Assembly: GCA_043753895.1 (NCBI GenBank)
Contig: JAYUWK010000038.1
Location: 62,001 to 126,000, forward strand
Direction of reading: 5' to 3'
Length of the DNA stretch: 64,000 nt
Origin: WLMZ01 sp043753895
GTDB lineage: Bacteria > Actinomycetota > Acidimicrobiia > Acidimicrobiales > Ilumatobacteraceae
Shown here: one piece after another, positions 16,960 through 26,856 of the stretch
Layout of the letters: each line of letters begins with the position of its first letter
Position numbering within the stretch: the stretch's first letter is position 1
Translations under genes and position numbers: made by a program
The notes under the pieces: model-generated
What the model saw: only the letters and a program-made list of their open reading frames with translations
Told to the model about the DNA's origin: nothing
Databases searched by the model: none

Positions 16960-18039
16960 GTGCTGGTGCGGTCGTTGGAACTCGTTGATTTCCGCAACTA
17001 CGTCGCAGCGGAACTGGAGTTTGTGCCGGGAACCACAGCGATCGTTGGCGACAATGGGCAGGGTAAGACCAACCTTGCGGAGTCACTGGCCTATCTCGCC
17101 ACGCTCGAATCGTTTCGCGGCGCGCCGATCGATGCCCTGATCCGCAGCGGTACCGACACGGCCGTTATTCGCGCTGAAGTCGTGCACGACGATGGTCGTA
17201 AGTTGTTGATCGAGGCCGAGATCAATCGCAACGGTCGTAATCGAGTGCTGGTGAATCGCCAGCGCCTCGGGCGAAGCCGCGAGTTGTTGGGGGTCCTTCG
17301 TGTCTCGGTGTTTTCCCCTGATGACCTCGCGCTCGTCAAAGACGGCCCTGGCGAACGACGTCGACTGATGGACGACACACTCGTCGCGCTTGCCGTGAAG
17401 CATGACGCGCTCCGGCTCGAAATCGACCGCATTCTCAAACAGCGCAACAGTCTCCTCAAGCAGTGTGGTGGCCGACTGAGCGACGACGTTGCGACGACCC
17501 TCGACGTGTGGGACGACAAGCTCGCTCGACACGGCGAACAGTTGGGTCATGCCAGGGCCACGTTGGTGGCTCGGCTGTCGCCGATGGTCCTCGAGGCATA
17601 CGAGCAACTCGCCGGCCAGGCCACGCCGGTGGAGTTGATCTACGAGCCCGTGTGGCGTCGTGCCGGGTTACTGAACGCACTCGCCGCCGCGCGCACCGAC
17701 GACATTCGTCGGCAGGCGAGCACCGTTGGTCCGCATCGTGACGATCTGGAGATCTCGATCAATGGTCTGCCGGCGCGCACCCACGCCTCACAAGGCGAGC
17801 AACGATCGCTTGCCTTGGCGTTGCGTCTCGGTGCGCACCGATTGATCGCCGACAAGGTGGGTACTGCTCCGATTCTGATTCTGGACGATGTGCTGAGCGA
17901 ACTCGATGCGTCGCGCGCCACGGCACTGCTGGCGAATTTACCCGTCGGTCAGGTGCTGATCACGACGGCAAGCGCACTGCCGGCCGAAGCGCATCCCGAT
18001 CGGGTGCTGCGGATCAGCGGGGGTACGGTGATGGCGTGA
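16960..18039 (+). CDS. recF: DNA replication and repair protein RecF
   Basis: The 359-residue SMC-like ATPase has Walker A GDNGQGKTNL at about residue 31, the ABC-type signature SQGEQRSLALALRL and Walker B PILILDDVLSELDASR. RecF with RecO and RecR loads RecA at gapped DNA. The start LVRSLELVDFRNY is typical. Its stop overlaps the next GTG by 4 bases. Confidence 0.95.
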   Translation: MLVRSLELVDFRNYVAAELEFVPGTTAIVGDNGQGKTNLAESLAYLATLESFRGAPIDALIRSGTDTAVIRAEVVHDDGRKLLIEAEINRNGRNRVLVNRQRLGRSRELLGVLRVSVFSPDDLALVKDGPGERRRLMDDTLVALAVKHDALRLEIDRILKQRNSLLKQCGGRLSDDVATTLDVWDDKLARHGEQLGHARATLVARLSPMVLEAYEQLAGQATPVELIYEPVWRRAGLLNALAAARTDDIRRQASTVGPHRDDLEISINGLPARTHASQGEQRSLALALRLGAHRLIADKVGTAPILILDDVLSELDASRATALLANLPVGQVLITTASALPAEAHPDRVLRISGGTVMA

Positions 18040-18338
18040 ATGACGAACCGGTACCGTTGAGCAGCAGTCTGGATGGGGTGGTGCGCGCGCTCCGAGGAGG
18101 ATCGTACGACGCGCGTTCCATGGGGTCCCTCTTCAGTCGCTGGGTCGACGCCGTCGGCGAGGTCGTGGCCGATCACGCCCGACCGATCAAGCTCGACGGT
18201 GATCGGCTACTCGTCGAGGTCGATGAGCCCGGATGGGCCACTCAATTGCGGTTTCTGGAGGGCGACGTGATCGAACGCCTGCGGTCCATAGCCGGTTTAG
18301 AGGTCTCCCGATTCGATATTCGTGTGAAACCCCTCTGA
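18036..18338 (+). CDS. DciA-like DUF721 protein
   Basis: The 100-residue protein ends in a DUF721 fold (LFSRWVDAVGEVVADHARP, then LLVEVDEPGWATQLRFL). In other bacteria DUF721 proteins (DciA) act at the replicative helicase DnaB in place of DnaC or DnaI loaders. It overlaps recF by 4 bases (GTGA) and sits in the position of Rv0004. The helicase role is inferred from the family. Confidence 0.88.
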   Translation: MNDEPVPLSSSLDGVVRALRGGSYDARSMGSLFSRWVDAVGEVVADHARPIKLDGDRLLVEVDEPGWATQLRFLEGDVIERLRSIAGLEVSRFDIRVKPL

Positions 18339-18577
18339 GACGGCAATTTTGGGCGGTTTCCGACCCAAAAAAATCCAGACGCGGAAGCACCGGCAAATCA
18401 CATCTTTGTGATACCCCTTTGGTAGACTTCAGGCATTGCGATCACGGTGGTTTTTGAAGCGTTTCAGAGCGCCGTTCGCGACGCGGTTCGTTCGCACTCG
18501 AACTCACCCCCGATCGACCGTGTCGACGCTCTCGACCGTGTTGACGCTCTTGACTACCAGAACAGACGAGGTCTCCT
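18339..18577. promoter_or_regulatory. gyrB upstream region with hairpin, inverted repeat and tandem repeat
   Basis: This 239-base gap has three visible elements. At 18347-18370, TTTTGGGCGG pairs with CCGACCCAAAA with one bulge, followed by an A run rather than a T run. At 18397-18412, ATCACA-TCTT-TGTGAT is a perfect 6-base inverted repeat. At 18515-18550 an 18-base unit CGACCGTGTCGACGCTCT is repeated once with one mismatch. The gyrB promoter is presumably here, but no -10/-35 pair can be fixed by eye. Confidence 0.5.
18515..18550 (+). repeat. Tandem duplication of an 18-base unit in the gyrB leader
   Basis: CGACCGTGTCGACGCTCT (18515-18532) is followed directly by CGACCGTGTTGACGCTCT (18533-18550), which differs by one base. 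It lies 27 bases before the gyrB start and is probably transcribed as part of the leader. Confidence 0.85.
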
Positions 18578-20560
<1,983 letters not shown>

Positions 20561-20603
20561 TTCAACGCCATCACATCGCCTCGACTGACTATGGAACCAT
20601 CAC

Positions 20604-23102
20604 ATGTCTGATACACCAACGAATCCGCCATCTGATGGCCCAGGAGATGACGGCCCAATCGATGATGAGAGGGACACATCGCTGTCGGTGCAGCCGATCT
20701 CGCTGCAAGACGAGATGGAGCGAAGCTTCCTCGACTACGCGATGTCGGTCATCATGGCCCGTGCCCTGCCCGATGTACGCGACGGCCTCAAGCCCGTGCA
20801 TCGCCGCATCATTTGGGACATGGACGAGCAAGGCTTCCGGCCCGACCGACCATTCGTGAAATCAGCGCGTGTCAGCGGTGACACGATGGCCAAGTACCAC
20901 CCCCACGGTGACGGCGCGATCTATGACGCGTTGGTGCGTATGGCCCAGCCGTTCTCGGTGCGTCACCCGTTGATTGACTTCCACGGCAACTATGGCTCGC
21001 CTGATTTCGGGCCGGCCGCGAGCCGCTATACAGAGTGCCGCTTGCATCCCCTGGCGATGCAATTGTTGGCTGACATCGACGAGGAAACCGTCGACATGGT
21101 GGCCACCTACGACGGCAGCCGCGAGGAACCAACGGTGCTCCCGGCTCGCTTCCCGAACCTGCTCGTGAACGGCAGCCAGGGCATCGCGGTAGGCATGGCC
21201 ACCAACATCCCTCCGCACAACCTCGGCGAGGTGATTGACGCCACCATCCACCTCATCGATCATCCTGAGGCAACGTCAGAGGATCTGATGCACTTCGTGC
21301 ATGGTCCCGACTTCCCGACCGGAGGTTCGATTCTCGGCCGATCGGGCATCATCGATGCCTACACCACCGGTCGTGGCAGCATCAAGATGCGTGCGACGGC
21401 GAGCATCGAGGAAACAAAGCGCGGCGGCTACCACATCGTCGTCACCGAACTGCCGTACCAGACCAGCTGCTCGGCTATCGCCGGACGCATCCAGGAACTG
21501 GTGGATGGTGGCGATCTCGACGGCATCTCCGATGTCAACGATGGTTCCTCGGGTGGCAAGACCAACCTGATCATCTCGCTCAAGCGTGACGCCAATGCGA
21601 ACGTGGTACTGAACAATCTCTACAAGCTGACCCAGTTGCAGACCAGCTTCGGCGTCAACATGGTGGCGTTGGTCGACGGCGTGCCGCGCACACTCAATCT
21701 CGCTTCGGCGCTGCATGGGTACATCAGCCATCAGGTCGAGGTCATCACTCGGCGCACCATCTATCGACTTCGCGTCGCGCGCGAGCGCGAACACAAAGTA
21801 GAGGGCCGCATCAAGGCCCTCAACGTCATCGATGAGATCATTGCGCTCATCCGAGCCAGCGACGACGTTGCAGCGGCGCGTGAGGGCCTGATGGTCGTGC
21901 CATTCGAGTTCAGCGAGATCCAAGCTCAAGACATCCTCGAGATGCAGCTTCGCCAGCTCACACGGCTCAGCCGCATCGATCTCGAACGCGAACTCGGGGA
22001 GTTGCAGGAACGAATCTTGGAGTTGCAATCGATTCTCGATTCACCAGAGAAGCTTCGCGGCGTGATCAAGACCGAGATGCTCGCCGTACGCGAGGAATTC
22101 GCCACACCACGCAAGTGCGCGATCACCTACGACTCGGGCGAGATGAGTATCGAAGATCTCGTCGACGACCGCGAATTGGTGATCGTGATGACCGAGGCGC
22201 AGTACATCAAAGCTGTTCCCGCAGCCAGCTTCAAGACGCAGGGCCGTGGCGGACGAGGTGTCAGTGGCGCCAAGCTCAAAGCTGACGACCTCGTTCGTCA
22301 TGTGATTTTCACCACGGCGCACGCATTCCTGCTGTTCTTCAGCAATCGCGGCAAGGTGTATCGCCTCCGTGCCATGGACATTCCCGAGCGCGAACGCACC
22401 GCGAAGGGCATGCCCATTGTGAACCTGCTCCCGCTCCAGGCTGGTGAAACCATCCAGGCCATCATCGACACACGCGACTTCGCCAGCGAGCGATACCTGT
22501 TCTTCGCCACGAAGAAGGGCACGGTGAAGAAGACCTCGTTCAACGAGTACGACTCGAGCCGTCGTGATGGATTGATCGCGATCAACCTGCGCGACAACGA
22601 CGAGTTGGTCAAGGTGATTGAGACCAGCGGCACCGATGACATCTTCATGGTGAGTCGCGCCGGCATCACGATTCGTTTCAGCGAGGACGAAGTGCGCCCG
22701 ATGGGTCGCTCCGCGGGCGGCGTGCGCGGCATGAAGATGAAGGTGGGTGATGAGGTTGTGAGCGTGGATGTTGCTCGCGACGACACCGCAATTCTGATGA
22801 TTACCGAGGCCGGCTACGGAAAGCGCACCCAACTCGACCGGTTCAACCGCCAGGGCCGTGGGGGGCAGGGCGTCATCGGCATCAAGCTCACCGGCCGCAA
22901 GGGCAAAGTGGTAGCTGCGTTCATGGTTGCACTCGACGACGACATCGTCGCGGTGTCGAGCGGCGGCGTGACCATTCGTATGAGCGTGCGCGAGATCAGT
23001 TCCCAAGGCAGAGATGCCACGGGTGTTCGGGTGATGAGCCTCGACGACGGCCAGACCGTTGCCTCGGTTGCACCGATTCTTGCTTCCGACGTCGACGAGT
23101 AG
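20604..23102 (+). CDS. gyrA: DNA gyrase subunit A
   Basis: The 832-residue protein has the winged-helix cleavage domain with the active-site segment SRYTECRLHPLAM, where the Tyr attacks DNA. A coiled-coil gate and a C-terminal beta-pinwheel follow, with the GyrA-box QGRGGRG and a second QGRGGQG. In the quinolone-determining region the sequence reads HPHGDGAIYDAL: the residue equivalent to E. coli Ser83 / M. tuberculosis Ala90 is Gly104, while Asp108 (E. coli Asp87) is kept. The first 30 residues are a variable acidic extension. Confidence 0.97.
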   Translation: MSDTPTNPPSDGPGDDGPIDDERDTSLSVQPISLQDEMERSFLDYAMSVIMARALPDVRDGLKPVHRRIIWDMDEQGFRPDRPFVKSARVSGDTMAKYHPHGDGAIYDALVRMAQPFSVRHPLIDFHGNYGSPDFGPAASRYTECRLHPLAMQLLADIDEETVDMVATYDGSREEPTVLPARFPNLLVNGSQGIAVGMATNIPPHNLGEVIDATIHLIDHPEATSEDLMHFVHGPDFPTGGSILGRSGIIDAYTTGRGSIKMRATASIEETKRGGYHIVVTELPYQTSCSAIAGRIQELVDGGDLDGISDVNDGSSGGKTNLIISLKRDANANVVLNNLYKLTQLQTSFGVNMVALVDGVPRTLNLASALHGYISHQVEVITRRTIYRLRVAREREHKVEGRIKALNVIDEIIALIRASDDVAAAREGLMVVPFEFSEIQAQDILEMQLRQLTRLSRIDLERELGELQERILELQSILDSPEKLRGVIKTEMLAVREEFATPRKCAITYDSGEMSIEDLVDDRELVIVMTEAQYIKAVPAASFKTQGRGGRGVSGAKLKADDLVRHVIFTTAHAFLLFFSNRGKVYRLRAMDIPERERTAKGMPIVNLLPLQAGETIQAIIDTRDFASERYLFFATKKGTVKKTSFNEYDSSRRDGLIAINLRDNDELVKVIETSGTDDIFMVSRAGITIRFSEDEVRPMGRSAGGVRGMKMKVGDEVVSVDVARDDTAILMITEAGYGKRTQLDRFNRQGRGGQGVIGIKLTGRKGKVVAAFMVALDDDIVAVSSGGVTIRMSVREISSQGRDATGVRVMSLDDGQTVASVAPILASDVDE

Positions 23103-23117
23103 GCCTGGGCGCACCAC

Positions 23118-23450
23118 ATGGTTGTCGACCGTTCCAGAACACGCAATAGTGGCCAGGCAGCGGTGCTGGTGATCATCACCGTGGTTGTGATCATGGCGCT
23201 GGCGTGGGGTGTGGTCACGCTGTCTGTGCGAGCAGCGCATCGGAGTCGCGCTCAGACAGCGGCAGATGCCGCTGCACTGGCCGGAGTCAGAGGTGGCTCG
23301 ACCGAGGCGGCGAGGGCGGCGATGCTGAACGGCGCGACGATGATCGACTTCATGGGCAGCGGTTTGACGAACGGCGATTCGGTCACAGTCAAAGTGACGG
23401 TTTCTCTCGGTGACGAGACGGCAACTGCGCTCGCATCGAACGTGCCGTGA
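23118..23450 (+). CDS. Small TadE/TadG-like pseudopilin-type membrane protein
   Basis: The 110-residue protein starts with a short basic segment and GQAAVLVIITVVVIMALAWG, a class of N-terminal helix shared with TadE/TadG pilus-assembly proteins. A typical RAQTAADAAALAG segment follows. The rest is a short hydrophilic domain. Such proteins usually occur with Tad secretion genes, but none are next to it, so the role is unclear. It lies 15 bases after gyrA and may be co-transcribed with it. Confidence 0.6.
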   Translation: MVVDRSRTRNSGQAAVLVIITVVVIMALAWGVVTLSVRAAHRSRAQTAADAAALAGVRGGSTEAARAAMLNGATMIDFMGSGLTNGDSVTVKVTVSLGDETATALASNVP

Positions 23451-23500
23451 CAGGCCGAGCTCGGTAAGGAATCGGTCTGGATCGTCGTCGCGTCGCCACG

Positions 23501-24553
23501 GTGGGCCGGAGGGTCTCTACACTCTCGGAGGTGAGTACAGACGACCGCCGCACTGCTGCAGTCAGTGGCGACCCTGCTGTCGTTCGTGAGCCGGCGGCGC
23601 GGCCGGCGACGACGCGTTCGAATGACTCGATCGATCCACGTGAGGAGTCGGTGACCAAGCGCGCCTCACCGCGCGCAAAGTCCGCTGCCCCCAAGACAGC
23701 CCCTGCCAAGACAGCCCCCTCCAAATCGGCAACGAACGCGCCGCGACCAGCAAAGAAGAAGGTGCCCGCTGTACCCGCCGAGCCCGTACTCGCTGTTTCC
23801 GAACCCGTGGCGCCGCCCGGCCCGGTTTCACCGACGCTGCGTGCGCCGATTCAGCTGCCTCCGATTCTGATGCAGCCTGACCCGCCCGATGCCGACCGAG
23901 CGCCCGAACCCGCGTCTGAGCCCAGCACTGTCTTGTGGGTGCCGACCACTGTCGAACCGGTGCTCTTCGACGCCGCCGTCGAGGATCCCACCGGTGATCA
24001 CGTGCGTACTTTGGCCGCCGCACAGAGCAGCCGTTCGACTCGCGTGGCTCCTGGAGGTCGCCGCCCACGCCCCCGGGTGAGACGCGTGACCAGAGTGGTT
24101 CGCCACGTCGACCCATGGAGCGTATTCAAGATCGCATTGTGCTTCAGCGCGGTGCTCTACGGCATCTGCCTGACGGCAGGGGTGCTGTTGTGGAACGTGG
24201 CCTACACCACCGGAACGGTGGACAACCTCGAGAAATTCTTCGAGTCATTCGGCTGGAGCAGCTTCCATTTCAACGGTGGCCAGCTGTATCACAATGCCTG
24301 GATCATCGGGTTGTTTCTCGCGCTGGGTCTGACAGGTCTTGCACTGCTGAGCGCGACCCTGTTCAACCTCATCACGGATCTCGTTGGGGGAGTACGTGTG
24401 ACGGTGCTGGAAGAAGAAGTCATCGAGCGCACGCCGACAGCGTCGACACCTCTGCTGCGCCGGCGGCGCACGCCTGTCCCTGACATGAACCCGGATGGCA
24501 AGCAGGCCGAGTCCGCCAGCGGTATTAGGAATTCTGTCGACACAGCCGGTTGA
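23501..24553 (+). CDS. DUF3566 transmembrane protein
   Basis: About 350 residues. The first two thirds are Ala/Pro/Lys/Arg-rich and probably disordered. The C-terminal domain (about 195-310, VRRVTRVVRHVDPWSVFKIA, then NVAYTTGTVDNLEKFFESFG) is DUF3566, with two membrane helices. A DUF3566 protein follows gyrA in many Actinobacteria (Rv0007), where its function is unknown. The start is uncertain: GTG at 23501, 23531 or 23651 are all in frame. The last has a GAGGAG close by, and the disordered N-terminus gives no help. Confidence 0.82.
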   Translation: MGRRVSTLSEVSTDDRRTAAVSGDPAVVREPAARPATTRSNDSIDPREESVTKRASPRAKSAAPKTAPAKTAPSKSATNAPRPAKKKVPAVPAEPVLAVSEPVAPPGPVSPTLRAPIQLPPILMQPDPPDADRAPEPASEPSTVLWVPTTVEPVLFDAAVEDPTGDHVRTLAAAQSSRSTRVAPGGRRPRPRVRRVTRVVRHVDPWSVFKIALCFSAVLYGICLTAGVLLWNVAYTTGTVDNLEKFFESFGWSSFHFNGGQLYHNAWIIGLFLALGLTGLALLSATLFNLITDLVGGVRVTVLEEEVIERTPTASTPLLRRRRTPVPDMNPDGKQAESASGIRNSVDTAG

Positions 24554-24596
24554 GGATGACCCGTTCGGCCCGATAGCCTGCGGTGCCCGAAGCTTC

Positions 24597-24670
24597 GGGG
24601 CTATAGCTCAGTCGGTTAGAGCGCATCCCTGATAAGGATGAGGTCCACAGTTCGATTCTGTGTAGCCCCA
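24597..24670 (+). tRNA. tRNA-Ile (GAT)
   Basis: The acceptor arm pairs GGGGCTA with TAGCCCC and is followed by discriminator A at 24670. The D-arm reads AGCTCAGTCGGTTAGAGC, the anticodon loop CTGATAA has GAT at 24631-24633, and the T-arm has GTTCGATTC. CCA is not encoded. tRNA-Ile after gyrA and the DUF3566 gene matches the mycobacterial order; the tRNA-Ala that often follows is absent here. Confidence 0.97.
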
Positions 24671-24672
24671 CG

Positions 24673-24807
24673 GTGAAAATGCTCCGACGAGCCATCTTGG
24701 CCCTTGCATCAGCTGGCATCGTGGCCGGCGTGCTGCGTCTGCGCGGCAAGGGTGGCGTTCCCCCGCAACAAGGTGGATGGCGCGAGCTCCCCATCGGCCC
24801 CAAATGA
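24673..24807 (+). CDS. Putative 44-residue membrane-associated small protein
   Basis: A short frame starting GTG 24673 (or ATG 24679) encodes M-K-M-L-R-R, then a hydrophobic segment AILALASAGIVAGVLRL, then a Gly/Pro-rich polar tail ending LPIGPK. Many Actinobacteria have a tiny single-helix protein (DLW-39 family) at this place after gyrA and tRNA-Ile. The size and layout resemble it, but the tail does not obviously match. There is no clear ribosome-binding site, so this is a tentative call. Confidence 0.4.
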   Translation: MKMLRRAILALASAGIVAGVLRLRGKGGVPPQQGGWRELPIGPK

Positions 24808-24813
24808 CCAGAC

Positions 24814-25827
24814 ATGGTTGAGCCGGTGGATGTCGCCGATGCGATCGTGGCCATCGTTGGTGCAGGTGTGACGGGCGCACGACTGGCGGACCTCCTTGGT
24901 GCACGTCCCGCGCCGCGGATTGCCGTGGTGGATGCTGTCGCGCCGGTGGCATATCGCGTTGCCCGAGCGGTGTCGGGTGTTGCTGTCGGCATCGACGACG
25001 CCCTGGTGGCGGACGTGGCGGTACTCGTACATCCGGCGCCACACGCCGAGTTGGCCGCCCGTTTGTTGAGTAACGGCGTCTCGATCGTGTCGTTGAGTGA
25101 CGATCTTGATGATGTCCGTGCACTGCTCGACCTCGATCATCGCGCTCGATCGAACGGGGCGCTGTTGGTCGTGGGCGCAGCAATGTCACCCGGCTTGTCC
25201 GGCTTGTTGGCGCGTCATCTGACAATGCAGTTGGCGGTGGTCGATGAGATTCACGTCGCGATGCACGGCACTGGCGGTCCGGCTTGTGCCAGACAACACC
25301 ACTCCGCACTGGGTGGCACGTCGTTGGGCTATCACGACGGCGAGTGGGTGGAACGTCCTGCGGGTGCCGGTCGAGAGTTGTGCTGGTTTCCAGAACCAAT
25401 CAATTCCTATGACTGCTATCGGGCCGAGATGCCCGACCCATTGTTACTGCAACGGGTGTTTCCCACAGCGGGTCGGTTGAGCGCCCGGATGTCGGCAACC
25501 CGCCGCGATCGATTCACGGCGCGCCTTCCGATGCTGCGCCCTCCCCATCGAGAAGGTGGCCTCGGTGGCCTTCGTGTCGAGGTGCGCGGGTCGCTGGCGA
25601 ATGGTGCCCGTGAGACGCTGATCATCGGTACGGCGTTACGGAGTGCTGTGGCCGCAGCAGTGGTCGGTGCGACGATGACACGTTGGGTCCTGCAGAACCC
25701 AACAAATCAGGGTGTGGTGATCCTCGGTGACGAACGATTGCCGACCGACGAACTGCTGGCAGCGGTGCAGGCGGCGGGCGTGCGACTGTACGAATTCACG
25801 GGAGTCGCACGACCATTGCAGGAGTAA
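24814..25827 (+). CDS. NAD(P)-binding protein, saccharopine dehydrogenase-like
   Basis: The 337-residue protein has an N-terminal Rossmann fold with a GAGVTGARLADLL nucleotide-binding loop. The overall shape (Rossmann, then a substrate domain, then Rossmann closure) resembles saccharopine-dehydrogenase-like or homoserine-dehydrogenase-like oxidoreductases. No diagnostic catalytic residue is recognised, and the substrate is unknown. It stands alone between the tRNA and a Fur gene. Confidence 0.6.
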   Translation: MVEPVDVADAIVAIVGAGVTGARLADLLGARPAPRIAVVDAVAPVAYRVARAVSGVAVGIDDALVADVAVLVHPAPHAELAARLLSNGVSIVSLSDDLDDVRALLDLDHRARSNGALLVVGAAMSPGLSGLLARHLTMQLAVVDEIHVAMHGTGGPACARQHHSALGGTSLGYHDGEWVERPAGAGRELCWFPEPINSYDCYRAEMPDPLLLQRVFPTAGRLSARMSATRRDRFTARLPMLRPPHREGGLGGLRVEVRGSLANGARETLIIGTALRSAVAAAVVGATMTRWVLQNPTNQGVVILGDERLPTDELLAAVQAAGVRLYEFTGVARPLQE

Positions 25828-25881
25828 GAACACTTGGGTGGGCCGATGCGGTTGCTGCCGTAGCGGCTCTAACATGCCCGG

Positions 25882-26343
25882 ATGAGTACTGACGTGCACC
25901 AGATCGCAGCGAGCCGCGTTGTCGGCGACGGTCAGCGGTACACGAAGATGCGACGGCAGCTGGTCGATGTGCTCGACGGGGCTGATCATCCGATCACCAT
26001 TCCCGACATCATGCGACTACATCCCCAGTTGGCGCAGAGTTCGGTGTATCGCAACCTCACCGTGCTCGAGCAAGCAGGGGTCATTGCACGCGTCGTGACA
26101 CACGACGAGTGGGCCCGCTTCGAGATAGCCGAAGACATCGGCGGACATCATCACCACTTGATCTGTGAGGTCTGCGGAACGGTGCGCGACGTGCAGGTTC
26201 CCGACGTCGTGGAGGCAGCGTTAGACGAGTCGTTGGGTGGCTTGGCAGCGATGAACGGGTTCGAACTGCGCCACCACCGCCTCGATCTCCTCGGTGTGTG
26301 TTCCCGGTGTCGGTCAGAGTTCGTCGCGGGGTTGGTCGAGTGA
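25882..26343 (+). CDS. Fur family transcriptional regulator
   Basis: The 153-residue protein has an N-terminal winged helix (DIMRLHPQLAQSSVYRNLTV) and a metal-binding C-terminal domain with HHHHLICEVCGTV. The structural zinc site is Cys-x2-Cys twice (CEVC, CSRC). The motifs allow Fur, Zur or PerR; with four cysteines and the His cluster a Zur/FurB-like role is possible but not certain. Its 3' end overlaps the convergent DUF1003 gene by 30 bases. Confidence 0.9.
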   Translation: MSTDVHQIAASRVVGDGQRYTKMRRQLVDVLDGADHPITIPDIMRLHPQLAQSSVYRNLTVLEQAGVIARVVTHDEWARFEIAEDIGGHHHHLICEVCGTVRDVQVPDVVEAALDESLGGLAAMNGFELRHHRLDLLGVCSRCRSEFVAGLVE

Positions 26344-26856
26344 TATTGATTTGGTGGCCTGCACCTCGATGACGTCGAGACGTTGAGCCATGCGCTCGAC
26401 AGCGTCGGTGAGTCGTTCGAGATGATCGCGGAGGTCCTCGGTGGTGACCACGTCGGCCAACGCCAGACGAACACTGGAGATTTCACGGGCTAGGAATTCG
26501 GTATCGGCCTGGGTACGTTCGGTCACCTTGCGGTCGATGTCACCCTCATTGCGATCGCGCTGCTCCTGACGGTTCTGCGCAAGCAGGATGAGCGGTGCTG
26601 CATAGGCGGCCTGCAGGGAGAGCACCATGGTGAGGCGGACCCAACCTTGGGCGGGATCGTCGAACTTCGCAGTGGAGGGCGCAACAAAGTTGTACGCGAA
26701 CCACAAGATGATGATGCCGCTCTGCCACACGAGGAACCGCGCCGTTCCGAGTGTGCGCGCGATGGTCTCGCTGAACTGCCCAAAGGCTTCAGGGTCGTAG
26801 TGCAGGCCGAAGCGGCGGCCCTGACGTGGTGTGCTGAGATCGTTGCGGCGGGTCAT
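26314..26856 (-). CDS. DUF1003 membrane protein
   Basis: The 180-residue protein has the DUF1003 core: two membrane helices (FLVWQSGIIILWFAYNFV and LTMVLSLQAAYAAPLILLAQ) followed by NRQEQRDRNE and a long C-terminal coiled coil. The start ATG 26856 overlaps the upstream gene's stop by 4 bases. DUF1003 genes commonly follow an MgtE_N-CBS gene in Actinobacteria (the Rv1232c region). A role in divalent-cation handling is inferred only from that pairing. Confidence 0.88.
   Translation of the reverse strand: MTRRNDLSTPRQGRRFGLHYDPEAFGQFSETIARTLGTARFLVWQSGIIILWFAYNFVAPSTAKFDDPAQGWVRLTMVLSLQAAYAAPLILLAQNRQEQRDRNEGDIDRKVTERTQADTEFLAREISSVRLALADVVTTEDLRDHLERLTDAVERMAQRLDVIEVQATKSISLDQPRDEL

Noticed and set aside
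18347..18373. Hairpin after dciA as a rho-independent terminator
   Set aside because: The run after the stem is A, not T, on the plus strand, and no gene reads into it from the other side.
22041..23240. Long minus-strand frame opposite gyrA (399 codons)
   Set aside because: It is His- and Ala-rich from the complementary codon pattern, with no motif or ribosome-binding site. It is a shadow of gyrA.
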